Positions 18,350 through 27,403 of a stretch of DNA of 64,000 nt are shown here, one piece after another. How positions within the stretch are numbered: position 1 is the stretch's first letter; each line of letters begins with the position of its first letter. Source of the stretch: DASXUG01 sp036504995. Its GTDB lineage: Bacteria; Pseudomonadota; Gammaproteobacteria; Burkholderiales; Methylophilaceae. The DNA is taken from contig DASXUG010000017.1 of the NCBI GenBank assembly GCA_036504995.1, forward strand, positions 254,063-318,062, given 5' to 3'. Both the position numbers and the translations under genes were made by a program. The notes beneath the pieces were generated by a model that made no database searches, was not told the origin of the DNA, and saw only the letters and a list, made by a program, of their open reading frames with translations.

Positions 18350-18718
18350 ATGGAAAGTCCTTACAAAGGTAAAACTGGATTGCGGCGCCTTATTAACGCT
18401 TTTGGATATTCACTTGCAGGATTAAAAGCAGCCTATAAAAACGAAGATGCTTTTAGGCAAGAAACCGTCATGGCAGTGGTGCTAATACCACTTGCCTTGT
18501 ATTTAGGCACATCGCCTATGATGCGCGCTATGATGATAGGCGCTGTATTGTTGGTGATGATTGTCGAGCTGCTTAACTCCTCAATTGAAGCCACGGTAGA
18601 TAGAATCTCATTAGAAAATCATAAGCTTGCAGCACGTGCTAAAGATATAGGCAGTGCTGCGGTGCTGATGAGCTTACTTAACCTAGCTGTGGTCTGGGGT
18701 TTGTTGCTGTTAGGTTGA
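18350..18718 (+). CDS. dgkA: diacylglycerol kinase
   Basis: Small trimeric inner-membrane kinase (122 residues) phosphorylating diacylglycerol to phosphatidate. The order is an amphipathic N-terminus, then NAFGYSLAGLKAAYKNEDAFRQE and three TM segments, with the catalytic region VELLNSSIEATVDRI and KDIGSAAVLMSLL. Length and motifs are those of DgkA. It would recycle diacylglycerol and so oppose the upstream PAP2 enzyme. It lies 134 bp after that gene, and a shared transcript is plausible. Confidence 0.94.
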   Translation: MESPYKGKTGLRRLINAFGYSLAGLKAAYKNEDAFRQETVMAVVLIPLALYLGTSPMMRAMMIGAVLLVMIVELLNSSIEATVDRISLENHKLAARAKDIGSAAVLMSLLNLAVVWGLLLLG

Positions 18719-18792
18719 TGTGAGCTATTTGCTTGATTCTCTATTATCAAGCTTAATAAGACAAAAAATTATCTTTATCTTCGAGAGTTTTA

Positions 18793-19950
18793 GTGAAAAT
18801 CCTTTTTATTTCTGATGTATATTTTCCGCGTATTAATGGAGTTTCAACCTCCATTAGTACCTTTGTAGGTCAATTTAGAGAGTTAGGTCACGAAGTTACC
18901 CTTATCGCTCCTGAATATGGGATTAAAACCAAGGATGAAGCTTGGATTAAACGTATTCCAGCAAGAAGTATCTACTTTGACCCGGAAGATAAGTTAATGA
19001 AATACGGTCAAGCTCTAGACTTATTAGGAGAGCTTAGACGTGAAGGCTATGATTTAGTCCATGTGCATACACCCTTTGTAGCACATTACTTAGGCCGTAA
19101 ACTTGCGCATCTGCTTGATGTGCCTTGTGTGGAAACTTACCATACTTTTTTTGAAGACTACTTGCATCATTATCTGCCGTTTATCCCCAAATCTTTTGCG
19201 AAATCTATCGCCAGGTCTATTTCACGTCGTCAATGTAATGAAGTGAGCGCCATTATTGCCCCTTCGCAGCCTATGTTAGATGTGTTACGTCTGTATGGGG
19301 TTAAAGCTCGTGCAGAGGTGATTCCCACGGGTTTGCAGGCGCATAGTTTTGATGAAGCTGACGGGCAGGCATTTCGTCTCAAGTATGGCATACCCGCTGA
19401 CCGACCAGTGGCTTTATTTGTAGGGCGTGTAGCCTATGAGAAAAACATCGGATTTTTACTGCACATGATGGTTGAGTTAAAAAAACGCCAACCAGATGCG
19501 CTATTAGTGATTGCAGGTGAGGGGCCAGCAGAGCATAGCTTAAAGGCAAAAACTAATACTTTAGGCTTACAGGATCAAGTCCAGTTCATTGGCTATTTGG
19601 ATCGTGATACCAATGAACTGAATGCCTGTTATCGTGCGGCTGATGTATTTGTATTTGCATCTACTACTGAAACGCAAGGTTTAGTGTTGTTAGAAGCAAT
19701 GGCTCAGGTTATTCCTGTGGTTGCAATTGCAGAGTTGGGTACAAAGTCGATTCTAATTGAAGGTGAAGGTGCATTAATTGCCCCAGAAGACGCTCAATTG
19801 TTCGCTGAGAGAGTCTATGAGCTGTTTGCGAACAGTGAAAAAAGATTAGCCTTAGGTAAAGTCGCTCATAGCTATGCCCTTAAGCGATGGACATCAAGAG
19901 TGCAGGCGGAGCGTATGCTGGGGTTTTATCAGCAGTTAATTGAACAGTAA
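18793..19950 (+). CDS. GT4 glycosyltransferase, second of the cluster
   Basis: GT-B glycosyltransferase of 385 residues starting at a GTG (KILFISDVYFPRINGVSTSI). The acceptor domain has VHVHTPFVAHYLGRKLA and ETYHTFFEDYLHHYLP. The donor domain has LFVGRVAYEKNIGFLL, VIAGEGPAEHSLK and FASTTETQGLVLLEAMAQ with the E-x7-E motif. This N-terminus resembles 1,2-diacylglycerol 3-glucosyltransferases and related enzymes, so a diacylglycerol glucosyl transferase role is likely but unproven; a mannosyltransferase is the main alternative. Its 3' side leads to a structured non-coding stretch. Confidence 0.86.
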   Translation: MKILFISDVYFPRINGVSTSISTFVGQFRELGHEVTLIAPEYGIKTKDEAWIKRIPARSIYFDPEDKLMKYGQALDLLGELRREGYDLVHVHTPFVAHYLGRKLAHLLDVPCVETYHTFFEDYLHHYLPFIPKSFAKSIARSISRRQCNEVSAIIAPSQPMLDVLRLYGVKARAEVIPTGLQAHSFDEADGQAFRLKYGIPADRPVALFVGRVAYEKNIGFLLHMMVELKKRQPDALLVIAGEGPAEHSLKAKTNTLGLQDQVQFIGYLDRDTNELNACYRAADVFVFASTTETQGLVLLEAMAQVIPVVAIAELGTKSILIEGEGALIAPEDAQLFAERVYELFANSEKRLALGKVAHSYALKRWTSRVQAERMLGFYQQLIEQ

Positions 19951-20028
19951 TCTGTTTTATCGCTATGTGAGTCCATATTAATTTATTCAAAAATATTGAT
20001 TTTAGGCGTTTTTTGGTATAAATTAGGC

Positions 20029-20153
20029 TTGCATTGTGCTTTTTAGTGAATTGCCAGTGCGATTTTAGTGGATTTTATGTAATCCTCTCTAAAACTTGCA
20101 AATATGGCTCTAATATTTGCCAAAAGCCTAACCCTAAAAAGTTAGGCTTTTTC
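20029..20153 (+). ncRNA. candidate small RNA between the GT4 gene and pstB
   Basis: An extended -10 (TGG then TATAAA at 20017-20022) with a weak -35 TTGATT (19996-20001) predicts a start near 20029. The RNA would hold a perfect 8-bp hairpin, GCAAATAT/ATATTTGC (20098-20105 with 20113-20120), and end at a strong rho-independent terminator, giving about 125 nt. No frame is credible here. The alternative is a long 3' UTR of the upstream gene. Confidence 0.4.
20122..20153 (+). terminator. terminator, plus strand
   Basis: AAAAGCCTAAC (20122-20132) pairs perfectly with GTTAGGCTTTT (20141-20151), followed by T residues. Confidence 0.9.
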
Positions 20154-20221
20154 ATTTGCCACTTTGATTCGTCATAAAAACGGTTGGTCATAAAACCAAT
20201 ACTTAACTGGCTAACGATCAT

Positions 20222-20250
20222 AAAAAAAGGCCTGCTATTCGCAGGCCTTT
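20222..20250 (-). terminator. terminator of the pst operon
   Basis: Read on the minus strand, AAAGGCCTGC pairs with GCAGGCCTTT and is followed by a run of seven T. It lies 37 bp beyond the pstB stop codon, so the operon ends at pstB and phoU is not part of it. Confidence 0.92.
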
Positions 20251-20286
20251 CTATTAAAACTAGACTGTAGCTACATCTATGAAGGC

Positions 20287-21057
20287 TTAACCGAATTTAC
20301 CTGTAATATAGTCTTCAGTTTCTTTACGGCTAGGGTTGGTGAAAATCTTGTCTGTTACATCAAATTCCATCAATTCGCCCAAGTACATATAGGCAGTGTA
20401 ATCAGATACACGTGCTGCTTGTTGCATGTTATGGGTAACGATCACAATGGTATATTCGTTTTTAAGTTCGTGAATTAACTCTTCAACGCGTGATGTCGAG
20501 ATTGGATCCAGAGCTGAGCATGGTTCATCAAGTAATAATACGTTTGGTTTAACTGCAACGCCACGTGCAATGCATAGGCGCTGTTGTTGACCGCCTGATA
20601 AGCCAGAGCCGCTTTGGCCTAGTTTGTCTTTCACTTCATTCCAAATTGCCGCTTTTCTGAGCGCCCATTCAACACGCTCATCCATTTCAACTTTAGATAA
20701 ATTTTCGTAAAGCTTTACACCAAATGCTACGTTGTCGTAGATAGACATCGGGAATGGGGTAGGTTTTTGGAAAACCATACCGACTTTTGCGCGGAGTAAA
20801 TTTAAGTCTTGGTCAGCCGCATGGATGTCTTTGCCATCCAACAAAATTTTGCCTTCAACTCTTAGTTTTGGGTAAAGCTCATACATACGGTTAAATGTGC
20901 GTAGCAATGTTGATTTGCCACAGCCTGATGGACCGATAAATGCAGTAGCCTTGTTTGCAGGGATGTCTAAGTTAATATTTTTTAGAGCATGAAATTTACC
21001 ATAGTAAAAGTTCATGTTTTCTGTTTTGATTTTTGATTGCGCTGTTTGAGTAGCCAT
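20287..21057 (-). CDS. pstB: phosphate ABC transporter ATP-binding protein
   Basis: ATPase of the high-affinity phosphate importer (256 residues). It has Walker A GPSGCGKST, the Q-loop FQKPTPFPMSIYDNVAFG, signature LSGGQQQRLCIARG, Walker B VLLLDEPCSALDP and the H-loop VTHNMQQAARVSD. FQKPTPFPMSI is typical for PstB. It is the last gene of the pstSCAB operon, before the terminator. PhoU, usually encoded next, is absent here. Confidence 0.97.
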   Translation of the reverse strand: MATQTAQSKIKTENMNFYYGKFHALKNINLDIPANKATAFIGPSGCGKSTLLRTFNRMYELYPKLRVEGKILLDGKDIHAADQDLNLLRAKVGMVFQKPTPFPMSIYDNVAFGVKLYENLSKVEMDERVEWALRKAAIWNEVKDKLGQSGSGLSGGQQQRLCIARGVAVKPNVLLLDEPCSALDPISTSRVEELIHELKNEYTIVIVTHNMQQAARVSDYTAYMYLGELMEFDVTDKIFTNPSRKETEDYITGKFG

Positions 21058-21073
21058 TATAAATAATCCTAAA

Positions 21074-21931
21074 CTAGCTGTGAGATTGAGTATTGCGGAA
21101 CAATGTACGCGCTAAGATATTAAGTCCTAGTACAAACAAGGTAATTAATAATGCACCAGCCCATGCTAGGTGTTGCCAATCTTCATATGGGCTCATTGCA
21201 AATTGGAAAATCACCACGGCCAAACTTGCGACTGGTTTGCTTAAGTCTGCATTCCAGAATTGATTGTTAAGTGCAGTAAAGAGTAACGGAGCTGTTTCGC
21301 CACTAATACGCGCTACTGCAAGTAATAGGCCCGTCATAATGCCTGTTTTAGCCGAGCGATAAACCACATTGGTAATCACTTTCCAATAAGGCGCACCTAA
21401 AGCAGCAGCGGCTTCACGTAGTGTGCTCGGTACTAAGCTCATCATGTTTTCAGTTGTTCGAACTACTACAGGAATCACAATAAGAGATAGCGCAAGTGAG
21501 CCAGCCCATCCGGAGAAGTGCCCCACGGTATTCACCGCAACTTCGTAAACAAATAAGCCGATTACGATAGAGGGAGCTGATAACAAAATATCATTGATAA
21601 AGCGTGTAGTTGGTGCCAGCCAGCCTGATTTGCCATATTCGGCAAGATAAGTACCTGCAAGAATCCCTACAGGTGTGCCAATGAGGGTGGCAAAGATCAC
21701 CATATATAAACTACCTGCGATTGCATTTAGTAGACCACCCGAGCTGCCAGGAGGAGGGGTCATTTTAGTGAAGACATCTACAGACAAGTGGCTAAAGCCT
21801 TGAGTAAATAAAGTCATCAAAATCCACACTAATACACCCAGTGCTACTAGTACGGTGGCAACCGATACGGTTAAGATGAAATTGTTAAATAACTTACGTC
21901 TAAAATAACGGCTATTGTTCAGGTCGCTCAT
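21074..21931 (-). CDS. pstA: phosphate ABC transporter permease PstA
   Basis: Inner-membrane permease of 285 residues with six predicted TM helices and the coupling-loop motif EAAAALGAPYWKVITNVVYRSAKTGIMTG. The family-typical APSIVIGLFVY and SGETAPLLFTALNNQFW segments are present. Its start overlaps the pstC stop by 4 nt, indicating coupled translation. Confidence 0.96.
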   Translation of the reverse strand: MSDLNNSRYFRRKLFNNFILTVSVATVLVALGVLVWILMTLFTQGFSHLSVDVFTKMTPPPGSSGGLLNAIAGSLYMVIFATLIGTPVGILAGTYLAEYGKSGWLAPTTRFINDILLSAPSIVIGLFVYEVAVNTVGHFSGWAGSLALSLIVIPVVVRTTENMMSLVPSTLREAAAALGAPYWKVITNVVYRSAKTGIMTGLLLAVARISGETAPLLFTALNNQFWNADLSKPVASLAVVIFQFAMSPYEDWQHLAWAGALLITLFVLGLNILARTLFRNTQSHS

Positions 21932-22998
21932 GATTGTTTTCCTTCGTTCTTAGCTAAGCGAATCAATAGCAATTTAGCAAAGGCTAACACGATAAAAGTA
22001 ATTAAAAATAGTGTTAAACCAAGGGTGACGAGTGAAGATGTATACAAATCACCAATAGCTTCTGTAAATTCATTGGCAAGTGCTGAGGAAATGGTATTGC
22101 CTGGCATCATAAGTGACGCAGATAGTTCATGCGCATTACCAATAACAAAGGTAACCGCCATGGTTTCACCCAGGGCACGGCCAAGACCAAGCATTACACC
22201 ACCTACCACACCAACCTTGGTGTAGGGCAATACCACATTCCAAACAACTTCCCATGTGGTCGAGCCTAGGCCGTAAGCAGACTCTTTTAGCATAGGTGGA
22301 ACAATTTCAAATACATCACGCATAACTGATGATGTGAATGGAATGACCATAATGGCCAAAATTATCCCTGCCGTTAGCATGCCAATACCCATTGGGGGGC
22401 CTTGAAATACTGCACCAACAAAAGGTAAGTTACCTAAATTGTCGTTAATCCAAGGCTGTACATTGTCAGCAAAAAATGGTGCAAAAACAAATAGGCCCCA
22501 CATACCGTAAATGATACTTGGGATACCTGCTAATAGCTCAATAGCCACGCCAATCGGACGTTTTAACCAGTTGGGAGATAGCTCTGTAATGAACACTGCG
22601 ATACCAAAGCTAACAGGAATACCGATTAGCATAGCAATCAATGCTGTAATAAAAGTACCGTAGATTGGTACAAGGCCGCCAAAGTCGTTTTCGACGGGGT
22701 TCCAAGCTGGGCTAGTGAAAAATCCGAAACCAAATGTTTTTAGGGCGGGAATACTACCGATGATGAGCGTTATGATAATGCCGAGCAATAAGGCAAATAC
22801 CAAGAACGCAAAAAACATGGTAGTGCGGCGAAATAGCTTATCTAATGTTGCCCCCGTAGCTATCGCTTTGTTACTTTGTGAACTTGTCGCTGTAGACATA
22901 GATTCTCTAATGTTTGTTTGTTCGTTCAAAAGGGGTGCGGAAGAAAGTGTACCTTCTCCCGCACTGTTCGCTTTTAATTCATCTAATTGAGATGACAT
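21928..22998 (-). CDS. pstC: phosphate ABC transporter permease PstC
   Basis: Permease partner of PstA (356 residues). Six core TM helices follow a long polar N-terminus. Motifs are ELLAGIPSIIYGMWGLFVFAP, KESAYGLGSTTWEVVWNVVLPY (coupling loop) and GRALGETMAVTFVIGN. The first 60 or so residues are hydrophilic and longer than in E. coli PstC. An ATG at 22899 (residue 34), preceded by an AGAG element, is an alternative start. Confidence 0.95.
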   Translation of the reverse strand: MSSQLDELKANSAGEGTLSSAPLLNEQTNIRESMSTATSSQSNKAIATGATLDKLFRRTTMFFAFLVFALLLGIIITLIIGSIPALKTFGFGFFTSPAWNPVENDFGGLVPIYGTFITALIAMLIGIPVSFGIAVFITELSPNWLKRPIGVAIELLAGIPSIIYGMWGLFVFAPFFADNVQPWINDNLGNLPFVGAVFQGPPMGIGMLTAGIILAIMVIPFTSSVMRDVFEIVPPMLKESAYGLGSTTWEVVWNVVLPYTKVGVVGGVMLGLGRALGETMAVTFVIGNAHELSASLMMPGNTISSALANEFTEAIGDLYTSSLVTLGLTLFLITFIVLAFAKLLLIRLAKNEGKQS

Positions 22999-23029
22999 GA
23001 TTATGGTCTGATTATACAGTTAGTAACTA

Positions 23030-24079
23030 TTATTTAGTCCAGATAGCAGCGCCATCTTTGGACTTAATATTAGCTTTCCAGCTTGTTTGAATCGTTTTAA
23101 CAACAGTGTCTGGCATAGGTACGTAGTCAAGACCTTTAGCCATCAAGCCGCCGTTAGTGTAGGCCCAGTCAAAGAACTTTAATACTTCAGCAGCGTTCTC
23201 TGCTTTGTCTTGTGATTTTTGCATCAAGATAAATGTTGCACCAGCGATAGGCCATGTAGCTTTGCCAGGCTCGTTAGTTAAGATTTCGTAGAAGCCAGGA
23301 GCGTTAGCCCAATCTGCTGATTTAGCTGCTGATTGAAAGCTTTCAATACCAGGCTTAACAAATTCGCCATCTTTATTTTGCATAGTGATATAAGGTAAGT
23401 TGTTTTGTTTTGCAAAAGCGTATTCAACATAACCAATCGCACCTTTAATACGTTGTACGTAAGAAGCTACGCCTTCGTTACCCTTGCCGCCCACACCAGT
23501 TGGCCAAGAGATCGCAGTATCAGCACCTACTTTATCGCTCCACTCTTTACTTACCTTAGACAGGTAGTTAGCAAATACAAATGTTGTACCAGAACCGTCA
23601 GAACGGTGAACCACAGTAATTGCAGTGTCAGGTAAAGCGACTGTTGGGTTAAGTGCTTTAATGGCAGCGTCATCCCATTTAGTAATTTTGTGTAAGAAAA
23701 TGTCAGCTAACACTGGGCCGCTCAAGCGGATTTCACCATTTTCAATGCCAGGCGCGTTTACGACAGGAACCACACCACCAACAACTGTTGGGAATTGTGT
23801 TAAACCAGCTTTTTCTAGCTCTTCTGCTTTCAAAGGTTTGTCTGAAGCACCGAAATCTACAGTCTTATTTGTGATTTGCTTGATGCCGCCACCTGAGCCA
23901 ATAGATTGGTAGTTTAGTTTAACGCCAGTTTTTACATTGTAAGATTCTGCCCATTTTGCGTAAATTGGGTATGGGAAAGTAGCGCCAGCGCCAGTGATAT
24001 CAACCGCGAAAGCAGATGATGCGAAAGTTAAGCTAGTTGCCACCAAAGCAGCTTTTAGCGTGAAATTCAATGATTGCAT
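23030..24079 (-). CDS. pstS: phosphate-binding periplasmic protein PstS
   Basis: Periplasmic solute-binding protein (349 residues) delivering phosphate to PstCA. The signal peptide MQSLNFTLKAALVATSLTFA ends at ...SAFA before VDITGAGATFPYP. Phosphate-site segments are GAGATFPYP, QSIGSGGGIKQI, FGASDKPL and HRSDGSGTTFVFANYL. The start at 24079 is chosen because AGGAGA stands 5 nt upstream; an in-frame start 24 bp earlier lacks this. A PhoB box and a -10 lie upstream, so phosphate-starvation control is strongly suggested. Confidence 0.97.
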   Translation of the reverse strand: MQSLNFTLKAALVATSLTFASSAFAVDITGAGATFPYPIYAKWAESYNVKTGVKLNYQSIGSGGGIKQITNKTVDFGASDKPLKAEELEKAGLTQFPTVVGGVVPVVNAPGIENGEIRLSGPVLADIFLHKITKWDDAAIKALNPTVALPDTAITVVHRSDGSGTTFVFANYLSKVSKEWSDKVGADTAISWPTGVGGKGNEGVASYVQRIKGAIGYVEYAFAKQNNLPYITMQNKDGEFVKPGIESFQSAAKSADWANAPGFYEILTNEPGKATWPIAGATFILMQKSQDKAENAAEVLKFFDWAYTNGGLMAKGLDYVPMPDTVVKTIQTSWKANIKSKDGAAIWTK

Positions 24080-24127
24080 GTAATTCTCCTGTGTTAGACG
24101 CAAAGTCGCTCTTGGCGACTAGACTGT

Positions 24128-24160
24128 ATAATATTATTTAATTATGACAATTGTGTGACA
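24128..24160 (-). promoter_or_regulatory. PhoB box and -10 of pstS
   Basis: On the minus strand TGTCACACAATTGTCAT (24160-24144) contains two half-sites exactly 11 bp apart. Ten bp further is TATTAT (24133-24128) as the -10, the spacing known for PhoB-activated promoters that lack a -35. Confidence 0.85.
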
Positions 24161-24363
24161 AAGAATCAAAATCAATTTTGTTGCAGGTCAATAAAACGTG
24201 TCTTGATCGGCCTTGTTCTGTATTTTTATAAATGTTACACATTACATACAGCGGTATTTTGGCTCTGTTGAAGTATGGCGGTTGTAGATATAAAGGTGCT
24301 TGGGATAGAAGTTCTGCTTTGATGTATAATTTCGCCTTTAAAATTAAAGATGTCGTTCAATTT

Positions 24364-25468
24364 ATGGAAGCAGAGCAGCTCAATCAAATCGGTAATCGCT
24401 TAACAGACCTCAGCGAACGCCATATTGCCCTTCGGGGGTATCTTTGACTTTGAAAATAAGTCTCAGCGTCTAGAAGAAGTTAATGGGTTGTTAGAAGACC
24501 CAAATGTCTGGAATAACGCAGAAAAAGCGCAAAAGCTTGGTAAAGAAAAGCGTGAGTTAGAGTTAGTCGTTAATAACTTAATTACCCTTGAAAATGGCAT
24601 CAGCGATAGTCGTGAATTATTTGATATGGCGCGTGAGGAAAATGATGATGATACGCTACTCAGCGTAGATTCAGACTCAAAAGCCATCGAAATGCAAATT
24701 GCTGACATGGAATTTAAACGTATGTTCTCAGGTGAGCTAGATAATGCAAATTGCTTTATCGAGTTTCAATCAGGCAGTGGTGGTACAGAGGCGCAAGATT
24801 GGGCCAATATGCTGCTACGCATGTATTTGCGTTATTGTGAGCGTAAAGGCTTTAAAGTTGAAGTGCTAGAGCTCTCAGATGGTGATGTGGCGGGCATTAA
24901 AGGCGCTAGTGTAAAAGTCAGTGGCGACTATGCTTATGGTACTTTGCGTACTGAAAATGGAGTGCATCGTCTGGTGAGAAAATCGCCTTTTGACAGCAAT
25001 GCAAAGCGCCATACCAGCTTTGCCAGCGTGCAAATATTCCCTGAGGTTGATGACAGCATTCAGATTGAGATTAATCCTGCTGATTTGCGCATTGACACCT
25101 ATCGTGCCAGTGGTGCGGGCGGTCAACATATTAACAAAACTGACTCAGCGGTGCGTATTACCCACTTGCCAACCAATGTGGTCGTACAATGCCAAAATGA
25201 TAGAAGTCAGCATCGCAACCGTGAAGAAGCGATGAATATGCTGAAAGGCGCTTTGTACAACCTAGAGCTGAGTAAGCGTAATGCAGACAAGCAAGCGATT
25301 GAAGATGCTAAAACTGACATTGGTTGGGGGCATCAAATTAGAAGCTACGTGTTAGACCAAGGGCGTATTAAAGATTTACGCACCAGTGTTGAGGTAGGTA
25401 ATACACAGGGTGTGCTGGATGGTGATTTAGATCCATTTATTTTAGAGAGTTTAAAGCAGGGAGTGTAG
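24364..25468 (+). CDS. prfB: peptide chain release factor 2 (programmed +1 frameshift)
   Basis: RF2 terminates translation at UGA and UAA. The gene is read in two frames. Codons 1-27 run from the ATG at 24364 to CTT at 24442-24444, followed by in-frame TGA at 24445-24447. A +1 shift continues at GAC (24446) to the stop at 25468, giving about 367 residues (E. coli 365). RF2 motifs are GGTEAQDWANMLLRMY, the tripeptide SPF in VRKSPFDSNAKRHTS, and GGQ in SGAGGQHINKTDSAVRI. lysS follows after 2 nt, the usual prfB-lysS arrangement. Confidence 0.96.
24432..24448 (+). promoter_or_regulatory. autoregulatory +1 frameshift site of prfB
   Basis: TCGGGGGTATCTTTGAC: a Shine-Dalgarno-like GGGGG just upstream of the slippery CTT, then TGA and C, the conserved RF2 recoding signal. 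Low RF2 slows UGA decoding and favours the shift. Confidence 0.95.
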
Positions 25469-25470
25469 TT

Positions 25471-27003
25471 GTGAGCGAAAATCAAAATTCAACAGAAAAT
25501 GTACCAGCACAAGATGAGAACCACGTTATTGCTGAGCGTCGCGAAAAGTTAAAGGCCATTCGTCTACAAGGTGTGGCTTTCCCAAATGACTTTAAGCCAA
25601 CGCACAGTGCTGCCCCATTGCAAGCTAACTATGCACACCTAGATAATGAAGCGTTAGATCCGCAAGCGGTAACGGTGAGTATTGCAGGTCGCATGATGTT
25701 AAAGCGCGTGATGGGTAAGGCTAGTTTTGCCACAGTGCAAGATACATCTGGTCGTATTCAGTTGTTTATTAGTAAAGATAACCTAGCTGCGGCAGGCGCC
25801 TCAGAAGAGGTCTACGAGGCTTTTAAACGCTGGGATTTAGGCGATATTATTGCGGCTACTGGCGTGTTGTTTAAAACTAAAACAGGTGAGCTTTCCGTTA
25901 AAGTGAACGAGTTGCGTTTACTCACTAAATCATTACGTCCGCTGCCTGAAAAATTTCATGGCTTGAGCGATCAAGAGATTAAATATCGTCAACGTTATGT
26001 GGATTTAATCGTGTCAGAAGAGACACGTAAAACCTTTTTAGCGCGTAGCAAAATTGTCTCGGCAATTCGCGGCTTCATGTTGCAGAATGAATTTTTAGAG
26101 GTTGAAACTCCGATGTTGCATCCTATTCCTGGTGGTGCATCGGCAAAACCCTTTAAAACTCATCACAATGCGTTAGATATGGAAATGACGCTACGTATTG
26201 CGCCAGAGCTTTACCTAAAACGTCTAGTGGTAGGTGGTTTTGAGCGTGTATTTGAAATCAACCGTAATTTCCGTAATGAAGGGGTATCTGTGCGCCATAA
26301 TCCAGAATTTACTATGATGGAGTTTTACGCGGCCTATACAGACTATCAATGGTTGATGGATTTTACTGAGCAATGTATCCGTGCAGCGGCAATCGCTGCA
26401 TGCGGGACTGCCGTATTGCAATATCAAGGACGTGAGTTAGATTTAAGTCAGCCATTTCAACGCTTGACCATCGTGGGCGCGATTCAGAAATACGCCCCGC
26501 AATATACTCATGCACAATTGCATGATGCAGACTTTTTACGAGTCGAGCTCAAAAAGTTTGGCGTCAAAGCCTTTGATCATGCGGGATTAGGCGCTCTGCA
26601 ATTAGCCTTGTTTGAAGAAACCGCCGAAAGCCAGTTGTGGGAACCGACTTACATCATTGATTACCCAGTTGAGGTTTCACCGCTGGCACGCGCTTCCGAT
26701 ATAAACCCAGAAATTACTGAGCGTTATGAGTTATTTGTAACGGGCCGTGAAATTGCTAATGGCTTTAGCGAATTGAATGACGCGGAAGATCAGGCGGCGC
26801 GTTTTCATGCACAAATGAAAGCCAAAGAGGCGGGGGATGATGAAGCGATGTATTACGATGCTGACTTTATTCGTGCACTAGAATACGGCATGCCACCGAC
26901 AGGCGGTTGCGGTATTGGTATTGATCGTTTGGTTATGCTGTTAACCGATAGTCCAAGTATCAGAGACGTTATTCTTTTCCCGCATATGCGACACGAAGGT
27001 TAA
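25471..27003 (+). CDS. lysS: lysyl-tRNA synthetase (class II)
   Basis: Charges tRNA-Lys (510 residues). The N-terminal OB-fold anticodon domain has VSIAGRMMLKRVMGKASFA. The class II core has motif 1 (FLEVETPMLHPIPGGASAKPF), motif 2 (FEINRNFRNEGVSVRHNPEFT) and motif 3 (GCGIGIDRLVMLLTDSPSIRDVILFP). It starts with GTG 2 nt after the prfB stop, with CAGGGAG as ribosome-binding site, and ends at a clear terminator. Confidence 0.97.
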   Translation: MSENQNSTENVPAQDENHVIAERREKLKAIRLQGVAFPNDFKPTHSAAPLQANYAHLDNEALDPQAVTVSIAGRMMLKRVMGKASFATVQDTSGRIQLFISKDNLAAAGASEEVYEAFKRWDLGDIIAATGVLFKTKTGELSVKVNELRLLTKSLRPLPEKFHGLSDQEIKYRQRYVDLIVSEETRKTFLARSKIVSAIRGFMLQNEFLEVETPMLHPIPGGASAKPFKTHHNALDMEMTLRIAPELYLKRLVVGGFERVFEINRNFRNEGVSVRHNPEFTMMEFYAAYTDYQWLMDFTEQCIRAAAIAACGTAVLQYQGRELDLSQPFQRLTIVGAIQKYAPQYTHAQLHDADFLRVELKKFGVKAFDHAGLGALQLALFEETAESQLWEPTYIIDYPVEVSPLARASDINPEITERYELFVTGREIANGFSELNDAEDQAARFHAQMKAKEAGDDEAMYYDADFIRALEYGMPPTGGCGIGIDRLVMLLTDSPSIRDVILFPHMRHEG

Positions 27004-27032
27004 ATGCTTTAGGGTTTAAATGTGCAAAACAC

Positions 27033-27061
27033 AAAAGCGTCCTAATATGGGCGCTTTTTTT
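27033..27061 (+). terminator. terminator after lysS
   Basis: AAAAGCGTCC pairs with GGGCGCTTTT (one G-T pair) and is followed by T residues. Confidence 0.88.
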
Positions 27062-27403
27062 ATGCGTGCATATTGTGGTTGGAACGCTAGTAGTGAATAG
27101 GAGACAGAAAATATTTAATATATTCAATTAGATAGAGGCTTTATGTGACATCCGTCTGCTTAACGCGACACTTTTGTAACAAAATATCAAGTTTAACTTC
27201 ACTTTAATTTTATAACCTATTGAATTATTTTGATAAATTATCTTTGGCATGATCGTTGCGACACTTGGCTATGCAGTGAGCTAAGTTATTCAGCTAAATA
27301 CGCTCACTCTGCCGTAAAACGCTTTAGCCACTTCTTGATACGCATTAATATCGGTGGTAGAGGCCTAAATTATTTGTATTTAACATATATATAGAGGTGA
27401 AGC
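27062..27403. other. 340-bp non-coding regulatory stretch before the bactofilin
   Basis: No credible frame. It contains the element CATCCGTCTGCT (27149-27160), a sigma-54 promoter at 27244-27260 and a transcribed leader of about 130 nt up to the bactofilin start, which has AGAGGTGAAGC as ribosome-binding site. Confidence 0.6.
27244..27260 (+). promoter_or_regulatory. sigma-54 (RpoN) promoter of the bactofilin gene
   Basis: TTGGCATGATCGTTGCG has the invariant GG (27246-27247) and GC (27258-27259) separated by exactly 10 bp, and matches the -24/-12 consensus except C to T at one position and the final base. It lies 144 bp upstream of the ATG. Confidence 0.7.

Noticed and set aside
24232..24363. 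In-frame upstream extension of prfB
   Set aside because: The RF2 family begins about 27 codons before the frameshift, matching the ATG at 24364; the earlier part shows no RF2 character.
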